64,000 nt of DNA from an uncultured Flavobacteriales bacterium (GTDB taxonomy: Bacteria > Bacteroidota > Bacteroidia > Flavobacteriales > BACL11): assembly GCA_943788405.1 (NCBI GenBank), contig CALSQD010000001.1, positions 372,001 to 436,000 of the forward strand, given 5' to 3'. The notes beneath the pieces were generated by a model. That model worked only from the letters and a program-made list of their open reading frames with translations. It was not told where the DNA came from and made no database searches. A program made the translations under genes and the position numbers. Positions 52,507 through 59,657 of this stretch are shown one piece after another; within the stretch, counting starts at the first letter, position 1; each line of letters opens with the position of its first letter.

Positions 52507-54153
52507 ATGAAGAAGAAAATTAAAATTATTATTTTAGGAATTGCACTTGCAATTACCTCAGTTGTATCAGTAGGTTTTACTGATAACTATTTTGAGATTT
52601 CAAAAAACTTAGACATTTTTACGACCCTTTATAAAGAGCTTAATACTTTTTATGTTGATGAAACTGATCCTGGAAAATTAATGAAAGAAGGGATTGATAA
52701 AATGTTAAAATCATTAGACCCTTACACAACTTACATTCCCGAATCAGAGATTGAAGATTTCCGTTTTATGACAACAGGGCAATATGGTGGTATTGGAGCC
52801 ATGATTACAAAACGAAAAGAGTTTGTTTTTATAAGTGAACCTTATGAGGGTTATCCTGCACAAAAAGCAGGGTTGATGGCGGGAGATAAAATTTTGGAGA
52901 TAAATGGAAAGTCAGCCAAAGGAAAAACAACTGAAGAAGTAAGTAAGGTTTTAAAAGGGCAGCCAAATACTTCCGTTACTTTATTGATAGAACGACCTCA
53001 TTTGAATAAACCTTTTGAAGTTACTTTTGACAGAGAAAAAGTATCAGTAAAAAGTGTGCCTTATTCAGCTTATGTTAAAGATGGAATTGGATACATAAAA
53101 CTTAGGAGTTTTACCAGAAATTGTAGTAAGGATATAAAAAATGCAATAGAAGATTTAAAGAAAGAAGAGGAATTAAAGGGTTTAATTTTGGATTTAAGAA
53201 GTAACCCAGGAGGGCTCTTAAATGAATCAGTTGATATTGTAAATCTTTTTGTAGAAAAAGGAGAGGAGGTAGTAAGTACTAGAGGAAAAATTAAATCCTG
53301 GGAGAAATCATATATTGCAAATAACAAGCCTTTAGATACTGAAGTTCCTTTAGCTGTTTTGATTAATTCCTCTTCCGCTTCTGCTTCAGAAATTGTTTCA
53401 GGAGCAATACAAGACTTAGATAGAGGAATAGTTATTGGACAAAGAAGTTATGGTAAAGGCTTGGTGCAACAAACCCGAAAATTATCCTACAATTCTCAAC
53501 TAAAACTGACTGTTGCTAAATACTATATTCCTAGTGGGAGGTGTATTCAGGCATTGGATTATTCCAATAGAAATGAAGATGGAAGTGTGGGTAAGGTAGC
53601 AGATTCACTAATGACTGCTTTCCAAACAAAAAATGGGAGAGAGGTGTTTGATGGTGGTGGAATTAATCCTGATATAATTACTAAAACGGGAACTTTTAGT
53701 AATATTATTATCTCCCTTTTAAAGGAGCGTTTATTTTTTGATTATGCTACTGATTTCAGATTTGAAAATGACAGCATTTCAAAAGATTTTATTTTCTCAG
53801 ACAGCAACTTTGAAAATTTTGTTGAATATCTTTATGGCAAAGAATATACTTATAAAACAAAAACAGAGGAGGCGCTAGAAAAGTTAAAGGAGAAAGCTAC
53901 TGACGAGAATTATTTTGAATCGTTAAGTGATGAGTATGACGCTTTACTTGCTCAGTTAGTTGCTAATAAAGGAGATGATTTATTCACAAGTAAAGAGGAT
54001 ATAAAAGAGATTCTTACAGGAGAGATTAGAAGTAGATATTTTTATCAAATTGGACGAATTGAAGCTGCCTTAAATTTTGATCCTGAATTAGAAAAAGCAA
54101 TTGAAATATTGCAAAATAAAGAGGAGTATAATGATATTTTAGGGAATCAATAA
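52507..54153 (+). CDS. S41 family C-terminal processing peptidase (CtpA/Prc-like)
   Basis: Periplasmic serine protease of 548 residues. The ATG at 52507 is chosen because it starts a proper signal or anchor (KKKIKIIILGIALAITSVVSV); the frame from 52474 overlaps yidD. A PDZ domain follows (about 75-160, with GGIGAMI and P-A-Q-K-A-G-L-M-A-G-D-K-I). The S41 core is at about 175-345 with G-L-I-L-D-L-R-S-N-P-G-G-L. The catalytic Ser is in NSSSASASEI and the general-base Lys in GQRSYGKGLVQ, 25 residues later, the canonical spacing. A C-terminal helical extension completes the protein. It probably processes envelope proteins; the O-antigen ligase follows by 1 nt. Confidence 0.93.
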   Translation: MKKKIKIIILGIALAITSVVSVGFTDNYFEISKNLDIFTTLYKELNTFYVDETDPGKLMKEGIDKMLKSLDPYTTYIPESEIEDFRFMTTGQYGGIGAMITKRKEFVFISEPYEGYPAQKAGLMAGDKILEINGKSAKGKTTEEVSKVLKGQPNTSVTLLIERPHLNKPFEVTFDREKVSVKSVPYSAYVKDGIGYIKLRSFTRNCSKDIKNAIEDLKKEEELKGLILDLRSNPGGLLNESVDIVNLFVEKGEEVVSTRGKIKSWEKSYIANNKPLDTEVPLAVLINSSSASASEIVSGAIQDLDRGIVIGQRSYGKGLVQQTRKLSYNSQLKLTVAKYYIPSGRCIQALDYSNRNEDGSVGKVADSLMTAFQTKNGREVFDGGGINPDIITKTGTFSNIIISLLKERLFFDYATDFRFENDSISKDFIFSDSNFENFVEYLYGKEYTYKTKTEEALEKLKEKATDENYFESLSDEYDALLAQLVANKGDDLFTSKEDIKEILTGEIRSRYFYQIGRIEAALNFDPELEKAIEILQNKEEYNDILGNQ

Positions 54154-54154
54154 A

Positions 54155-55330
54155 GTGAAAAACCAAATTCAACAAGGATTATTTATCTTGTTAGGAGTCT
54201 TCATCCCAACTTCAATAGCCATAACAAACTTAATTATTGGTTTGTTGTGTTTATCTTGGATTCTTGAAGGAAATTTCAAATCCAAATTTGACTTTATAAA
54301 GTCATCAAAATGGATGCTTTCTATTTTTGCATTAATAGGATTGTATGCTTTGGGCATGCTTTGGGGAGATAATCATTTGAATGCAGAATGGCAATTTCAA
54401 AGACTAGCCTTATTACTTATTTTCCCTGTTTTATTAAGCATGGAATTGAAGCAAAAAACGATTAAAAGGGCAGTAATGGCATTTTTAGGAATAAATTTTA
54501 TTGCAGCAATTCTAGCTATTTTAATAAACTACAATATTATTCAGCCATTATATGAATTGATTTTTTTTATGAAGTATAAGTGGGGAGTCTCGGCATTCTT
54601 GCCTTATAACTATCATAATGTGTTATTGTTTTTTTCTTCTTGTATTATCTTATTTCTACTTTTAGAAGGGAAAGTAAGGTACAGAGCTTTGTTTGTGGTA
54701 ATGCTTTTGGTTTACGCTTATAGTATTTTTACAGAACTAGGTAGGGCAGGACAAATACTAATGATTATAGTTTCACTTTGTTATATTTTGTTTTATAATT
54801 ATAAGAACTATATGAGATTAATAATGATATTATTTCTCTTTATTACTTTTCAGGCTGCAATGTATCATACTTCTTCAGAGTATAAAGGTAGAGTAGATAT
54901 GTTAAGTAGCATTGTTGTTAATAAAGGAATAAAGGGAAAAGGAGGCGTAGAGGATATACGATATGTTTTTGTTAAGGAATCTGTGAGAAAGATATTAAAA
55001 AACCCGATACTTGGTTACGGAACAGGAAGTTTTGGTACAATTTTTAATAATGAAGTTGATTCAGATTATTTGTTTTATACACACACAACACCTCATAATA
55101 ATTATTTATATGTTTGGTTTGAATTAGGGATATTAGGGCTTATATTATTGCTATCTATCTTTTATCATCAAATAAAGGAATTGCTTAAAAAGCAATATGG
55201 AATTCATAGGGCTTTACTCCCACTATCTTTTATGTTTTTGATGCTTGTTGATTCCTACTTTTTTATTTTTACTCTTACAGTTTGCTATATTTTTATGTAT
55301 ACTATTTATAGTAAATATCAAGAAGAATAA
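54155..55330 (+). CDS. O-antigen ligase family membrane protein (WaaL/Wzy_C type)
   Basis: Membrane protein of 391 residues with about 10-12 helices. The large periplasmic loop and the C-terminal pattern are typical of O-antigen ligase/polymerase: ILKNPILGYGTGSFG, then HTTPHNNYLYVWFELGILGL, where N-P-x-x-G-x-G-x-G-x-F and H-N-x-x-L carry the conserved residues. It transfers or polymerises undecaprenyl-linked glycans on the periplasmic side. Start is a GTG at 54155, 1 nt after the S41 stop codon; no ATG fits better. It may act with a surface-polysaccharide system such as the flippase at 4.9 kb, though they are far apart. Its tail overlaps alr by 13 nt. Confidence 0.86.
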   Translation: MKNQIQQGLFILLGVFIPTSIAITNLIIGLLCLSWILEGNFKSKFDFIKSSKWMLSIFALIGLYALGMLWGDNHLNAEWQFQRLALLLIFPVLLSMELKQKTIKRAVMAFLGINFIAAILAILINYNIIQPLYELIFFMKYKWGVSAFLPYNYHNVLLFFSSCIILFLLLEGKVRYRALFVVMLLVYAYSIFTELGRAGQILMIIVSLCYILFYNYKNYMRLIMILFLFITFQAAMYHTSSEYKGRVDMLSSIVVNKGIKGKGGVEDIRYVFVKESVRKILKNPILGYGTGSFGTIFNNEVDSDYLFYTHTTPHNNYLYVWFELGILGLILLLSIFYHQIKELLKKQYGIHRALLPLSFMFLMLVDSYFFIFTLTVCYIFMYTIYSKYQEE

Positions 55331-56397
55331 ACTCGTTTGATTCTTCTGTTTAGAGTAGAAAAAATCTCATAAGGGATTGTTTCTAATTTTTTAGCAATTG
55401 ATAAAACGGTATTTTCTTTACCAAAGATAATAACTTCATCTCCTGTTTTAACTCCGGTATTACTTAAGTCAATTGTACAGGAATCCATGCTGATTTTTCC
55501 AAGGATAGGGGAAGAAATATTATTCACTAAAACTGTTCCATTTTTTTCGCTCAATTTTCTATTCAGTCCATCTGCATAGCCAAAAGGAATAATTCCAACT
55601 TTCATGTCTTTATTAGCTGTGAAAGATGATTCATAGCCAACCCCCTCTCCTTTTTTAATAGACCTTACTTGTGAAATAACACTTTTTAGAGTGCTGATTT
55701 GTTGTAGGTTTTTATCATCTGAAACTCCATAAAGACCAATTCCAAGGCGTACCATTTCATATTCTTTATTTGCGAATCTTAATACTCCGTTTGTATTTAA
55801 AATATGACGGTCAACTTTATGTCCAAGGAGTGTGAAAAATGAAGTGCATATATTTTCAAAATTGGTAAATTGTTCCTTGGTAAAGTCATCTTTTTCAGGA
55901 TTGTCAGTAGCAGCTAAATGTGAGCAAATACTTTGCAGTTTTAGTTTTGGGTATTTTTTTAGTGTTTCTGCAAGTAGCTCTATTTCATCAGGGTTAAACC
56001 CATAGCGATTCATCCCTGTATTGAATTTAATGTGGATGTTGATTTCAGTATTTAGTTCTCCATATAATTTCAGTAATTTAAAGTTGTAAATTACAATATC
56101 AAGCTTATTAGCTATAATTTTCTGTACGCTTTTTGTTCCTGGGTTTGCAATAATAATTGGAATATTAATACCACTTTCTCTTAAGCGACTTCCTTCTTCA
56201 AAATCAGCCACCCAAAGTGCATGCACCCCTAATGATTCCAATTTTTTGGAAAGCACAATATCTCCATGCCCATAAGCGTAAGCCTTTACGACAGCAATAA
56301 CTTTAGTATTAGCTGCTAACTTACTTTTTAGGTAATCAAGATTACTTTTTAAATAACTAGTATTTACCTCTAATATGGTTTCATGAGTAATTTCCAT
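55318..56397 (-). CDS. alr: Alanine racemase
   Basis: PLP enzyme of 359 residues that makes D-alanine for peptidoglycan. The Schiff-base lysine is Lys38 in VVKAYAYGHG. The second catalytic residue, Tyr, is in GYADGLNRKLS near residue 245. The barrel segments NTGMNRYGF, VRLGIGLYG and the C-terminal beta domain with GKISMDSCTIDLS are all present. Bacteroidota often have an Alr fused to MurF; this one is stand-alone and could be a second copy, which cannot be judged from the window. It lies 3 nt after tdk. Confidence 0.96.
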   Translation of the reverse strand: MEITHETILEVNTSYLKSNLDYLKSKLAANTKVIAVVKAYAYGHGDIVLSKKLESLGVHALWVADFEEGSRLRESGINIPIIIANPGTKSVQKIIANKLDIVIYNFKLLKLYGELNTEINIHIKFNTGMNRYGFNPDEIELLAETLKKYPKLKLQSICSHLAATDNPEKDDFTKEQFTNFENICTSFFTLLGHKVDRHILNTNGVLRFANKEYEMVRLGIGLYGVSDDKNLQQISTLKSVISQVRSIKKGEGVGYESSFTANKDMKVGIIPFGYADGLNRKLSEKNGTVLVNNISSPILGKISMDSCTIDLSNTGVKTGDEVIIFGKENTVLSIAKKLETIPYEIFSTLNRRIKRVYSS

Positions 56398-56400
56398 AGC

Positions 56401-56976
56401 CTATTTCATTTTCTCGGAAAAACAACTTCTGCATAAAGGCTTGTATTCTTCTTTTTCGCCAATTTTTACAAGAGCAGTGTCGGTAGTTTTTCTGTAGGAA
56501 TGGTTTGCAATCCCATTACAATCAATACAGATTGCATGTACTTTTGTTATATGCTCAGCAATTGCTAAAATTTGTGGCATCACTCCAAAAGGTTTACCTA
56601 GAAAATCCATGTCTAAGCCTGCAATAATAACCCTTACTCCAGTATTTGCTAATTCATTCACCACAGCAACTAAATCATTGTTAAAAAATTGAGCTTCATC
56701 AATTGCAACAACTTGTGCCTTATTAGCTAATTTCAGAATATTATTAGCAGAATCAACAGGTGTAGCTTGTATTGTGTTCTCATCATGAGAAACTACTTTT
56801 TGAATATCGTATCGCTTATCAATTTCAGGTTTAAAAACAGCTATGTTTAATTTTGCAAATTGAGATCTTTTCAATCGTCTTAATAGTTCTTCTGTTTTGC
56901 CAGAAAACATAGAACCACAAATTACCTCAATACTTCCTTTTTGTATAGGATGATTTATTTGTGATTCTAAAAACAT
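56401..56976 (-). CDS. tdk: Thymidine kinase
   Basis: Type II thymidine kinase of 191 residues, which phosphorylates thymidine in the salvage pathway. The P-loop is ICGSMFSGKTEELLRRLKR near residues 19-37, the Walker B/lid motif is AIDEAQFF near 95, and the zinc-binding cysteines are in CIDCNG and CRSCF near the C-terminus. Normal length. It shares an operon with alr. Its -7 box lies face-to-face with that of the DUF2279 gene. Confidence 0.97.
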   Translation of the reverse strand: MFLESQINHPIQKGSIEVICGSMFSGKTEELLRRLKRSQFAKLNIAVFKPEIDKRYDIQKVVSHDENTIQATPVDSANNILKLANKAQVVAIDEAQFFNNDLVAVVNELANTGVRVIIAGLDMDFLGKPFGVMPQILAIAEHITKVHAICIDCNGIANHSYRKTTDTALVKIGEKEEYKPLCRSCFSEKMK

Positions 56977-56995
56977 TTAGCGTAATTTGTTTTAT

Positions 56996-57003
56996 TAAGT
57001 TTG
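56996..57003 (+). promoter_or_regulatory. -7 box (TAAGTTTG) for the DUF2279 gene
   Basis: Exact TAnnTTTG match, 33 nt before the ATG at 57037; it is only 4 bp from the oppositely directed tdk box, so the transcripts would overlap at their 5' ends. Confidence 0.5.
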
Positions 57004-57007
57004 CTAA

Positions 57008-57015
57008 CAAAAGTA
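57008..57015 (-). promoter_or_regulatory. -7 box (TACTTTTG) for tdk-alr
   Basis: Plus-strand CAAAAGTA, exact TAnnTTTG on the minus strand, 31 nt before the tdk ATG. Confidence 0.5.
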
Positions 57016-57036
57016 TAAAAAGCAATTCCATTTTTT

Positions 57037-57924
57037 ATGAATTTTAAAAGTTTGTTTTTATCTCTTCTAGTACTATCTTTTTCAATAAATATATTTGGAA
57101 AATCGGATACTACAAAAATTAATTCAGGAAGAGTTTTGATTGTAAGTAGTAGTTTGGCAGCTGCTTTAGGTGGCTCGTATTTGTATGTTGAAAATGCATG
57201 GTGGTCAGATAAACAATCAACATTTTCTTTTGATGATGGAGCTGATTTAACTTATGCGTTAAATGTTGATAAAGCAGGGCATTTTATGGGTGGATTATAT
57301 GCAGCTGATCTTTTTTCTAGTTCATTTAGGTGGACAGGAATGAATGAAAGCCAATCTCTTTGGTATGGTGCAGCATTCGGTTCTGGGTTACAATTAGCAA
57401 TTGAAATGAAAGATGCTTATGCTCCTCATTGGGGTTTTAGTAAATGGGATTTAGCTATGGGATCAATGGGTGCTTTCTGGCTAGTTGCTCAATATTATAA
57501 TGATGATTTTAAAGCAATAAATTTTAAAATGTCTTATTATAAACGCTCTAATATCTATTGGGATTTGGATAAGCAAAGGGGAAAAGAACCTAATAAATAT
57601 GCTTGGCAAGATGATTATCCTAATCAAACCTATTGGCTAACTTTTGATGTGAATCATTTTGTAGAAACTTGTTGTTGGCCCGATTGGTTAAATGTTGCCG
57701 TAGGGTTTGGGATTGATGATAATCAGTTCCTAAATTCAAGTAACACAAAGATGGGAGGGAATAATGAATGGTATATTGCTTTGGATTATGATGTTCCTAA
57801 ACTTTTAAAAAAGTGGAATAGTCCAACAGGAAAAAAGGTAAAACATTGGTTGAATTATTTCCATTTTCCTGCACCCACAATAAGAATTAGTCCAAAATTA
57901 GAGATATATCCTTTATTCCTATAA
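57037..57924 (+). CDS. DUF2279 (YfiM-like) exported protein
   Basis: Protein of 295 residues with a signal peptide (residues 5-20, ending NIFGK). The family core is clear: L-N-V-D-K-A-G-H-F-M-G-G-L-Y-A-A near residue 80-95, W-Y-G-A-A-F-G near 110, and K-D-A-Y-A-P-H-W-G-F-S-K-W-D near 127-140. DUF2279 proteins are predicted small outer-membrane or periplasmic proteins without known function. It is a single gene; its stop codon forms the first three bases of the rsmI -7 box. Confidence 0.85.
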   Translation: MNFKSLFLSLLVLSFSINIFGKSDTTKINSGRVLIVSSSLAAALGGSYLYVENAWWSDKQSTFSFDDGADLTYALNVDKAGHFMGGLYAADLFSSSFRWTGMNESQSLWYGAAFGSGLQLAIEMKDAYAPHWGFSKWDLAMGSMGAFWLVAQYYNDDFKAINFKMSYYKRSNIYWDLDKQRGKEPNKYAWQDDYPNQTYWLTFDVNHFVETCCWPDWLNVAVGFGIDDNQFLNSSNTKMGGNNEWYIALDYDVPKLLKKWNSPTGKKVKHWLNYFHFPAPTIRISPKLEIYPLFL

Positions 57925-57929
57925 ATTTG
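57922..57929 (+). promoter_or_regulatory. -7 box (TAAATTTG) 4 nt before rsmI, overlapping the DUF2279 stop codon
   Basis: Exact TAnnTTTG match. Its first three bases are the DUF2279 stop TAA, and it ends 4 nt before the rsmI ATG. Confidence 0.55.
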
Positions 57930-57933
57930 TAAG

Positions 57934-58602
57934 ATGTCAAAATTATATTTAATACCTACTCCAATAGGAAATTTGGAGGATATAACCCTTAGAGCATTAC
58001 GCCTTTTAAAGGAGGTGAATATAGTTTTAGCAGAAGATACCAGAACAACAAAAAAACTATTTTCTCATTATGAAATTGATACTCCTTTAGCAGCTTTTCA
58101 TATGCATAATGAACATAAGGTTTTAGAAAAATGGATTCTTAGATTGAAAGCTGGGGAAACGATTGCCCTTGTTTCTGATGCAGGAACTCCTGCTATTTCT
58201 GATCCTGGTTTTTTATTGGTTCGTGAATGTGTGAAAGAAGGAATTGAAGTAGATTGCTTACCGGGTGCAACAGCTTTTGTCCCAGCTTTAGTAAATTCAG
58301 GATTACCATCAGATAAATTTATTTTTGAAGGTTTTTTACCTGTGAAAAAAGGAAGGCAGACAAGATTAAAAATATTAGCTGAAGAAGAAAGGAGTATGGT
58401 TTTTTATGAGTCTCCACATAGAATTGTAAAAACATTAAGTCAGTTTGCTGAATATTTTGGAGAAGACAGATTGGTTTCCGTTTCAAGAGAAATATCAAAA
58501 ATGTTTGAAGAAACAAAAAGGGGATCTATGAAAGAGGTAAAAGAATATTTTGAAGAGAAAAAACCTAAAGGAGAGTTTGTAATAATAGTTGCAGGAAAAT
58601 AA
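57934..58602 (+). CDS. rsmI: 16S rRNA 2'-O-methyltransferase RsmI
   Basis: SAM-dependent enzyme of 222 residues that methylates the 2'-O of cytidine 1402 in 16S rRNA. The tetrapyrrole-methylase fold is shown by LYLIPTPIGNLEDITLRAL, AEDTRTTKKL, SDAGTPAISDPG and PGATAFVPALVNSGLP, followed by FEGFLPVKKGRQ and VFYESPHRIVKTL. Slightly shorter than proteins that carry an extra C-terminal domain. It leads the rsmI - DAHP synthase - recJ operon and overlaps the next start codon by 1 nt. Confidence 0.96.
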   Translation: MSKLYLIPTPIGNLEDITLRALRLLKEVNIVLAEDTRTTKKLFSHYEIDTPLAAFHMHNEHKVLEKWILRLKAGETIALVSDAGTPAISDPGFLLVRECVKEGIEVDCLPGATAFVPALVNSGLPSDKFIFEGFLPVKKGRQTRLKILAEEERSMVFYESPHRIVKTLSQFAEYFGEDRLVSVSREISKMFEETKRGSMKEVKEYFEEKKPKGEFVIIVAGK

Positions 58603-59657
58603 TGGAGATTAAAAAATTTATAAATAAAAAACCTTATTTGATTGCTGGTCCTTGTAGTGCTGAATCAAGAGAGCAATTATTAGCTATTGCAAAATTAGTT
58701 GAAGGAACTGCTGATGTTTTTAGAGCAGGAGTATGGAAACCAAGAACAAAACCTAATTCATTTGAAGGTATAGGAACAGAAGCACTAGCCTGGATGAAGG
58801 AGGTAAAGCAAGAAACAAACTTAAAAGTTACCACTGAAGTTGCTACTGCAAAGCATGTAGAGTTATGTCTTGAAGCAGGAATTGATATGCTTTGGATTGG
58901 TGCAAGAACAACTGTAAATCCTTTTTATGTGCAGGAAATTGCTGAGGCATTGAAGGGAGTTGATATACCTGTTTTTGTAAAAAACCCAATACACCCTGAA
59001 TTAGGTTTATGGATGGGTGCATTTGAACGATTAAATAATGTTGGTATTAAGCAATTGGCAGCAATTCATAGAGGATTTTATAGCTATGAAAAATCAGTTT
59101 TCAGAAATGATCCTAAGTGGGAATTGCCAATAAAATTAAGAAAAGAAGTTAGGGATTTACCAATTATTTGCGACCCAAGTCATATTGCAGGAAAAGCAAC
59201 TTTAATTGAAGATATTGCCCAAACAGCAATGGATATTAATTTGGATGGATTGATGATTGAAACCCATAATAATCCTCATTTAGCATTGAGTGATGCCGAG
59301 CAACAAGTTACCCCAGAAAAATTAAAAAATATCATGCAAAATTTAGTGTTGAGAGATACTAAATTAAGAGATGAACAATTTAAAGATCAGCTATTAAATT
59401 TCAGAAATCATATAGATAAATTTGATAAGAATATTATAGAATTACTCAATAGCAGAAAAGATATTGTGAAACAAATTGCAGATTTTAAAAATGAAAATAA
59501 ATTAACTATTTTTCAAATTGAAAGATGGTTTGAAATTTTGTCAACAAGAAAAGAAAATGCAAAATTATTAGGTTTAGATGAAGAAATGGTTGAGGAAATA
59601 TTTGCTTTAATTCATAAATACTCTATCCTTACTCAAACCAAAATAATGCGTAAATAA
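58602..59657 (+). CDS. Bifunctional 3-deoxy-7-phosphoheptulonate synthase / chorismate mutase (type II)
   Basis: Fusion of 351 residues controlling the shikimate pathway at both ends. Residues about 10-255 form a type I-beta DAHP synthase related to KDO8P synthase: LIAGPCSAESREQLLAIAK, GVWKPRTKPNSFEG, CDPSHIAGK and LMIETHNNP supply the PEP and metal residues. Residues about 265-351 are an AroQ-type chorismate mutase (helical, FRNHIDKFDKNIIELLNSR). In Porphyromonas gingivalis the same domain order allows prephenate feedback through the C-terminal mutase; that regulation is inferred here. It overlaps rsmI and recJ by 1 nt each. Confidence 0.95.
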   Translation: MEIKKFINKKPYLIAGPCSAESREQLLAIAKLVEGTADVFRAGVWKPRTKPNSFEGIGTEALAWMKEVKQETNLKVTTEVATAKHVELCLEAGIDMLWIGARTTVNPFYVQEIAEALKGVDIPVFVKNPIHPELGLWMGAFERLNNVGIKQLAAIHRGFYSYEKSVFRNDPKWELPIKLRKEVRDLPIICDPSHIAGKATLIEDIAQTAMDINLDGLMIETHNNPHLALSDAEQQVTPEKLKNIMQNLVLRDTKLRDEQFKDQLLNFRNHIDKFDKNIIELLNSRKDIVKQIADFKNENKLTIFQIERWFEILSTRKENAKLLGLDEEMVEEIFALIHKYSILTQTKIMRK

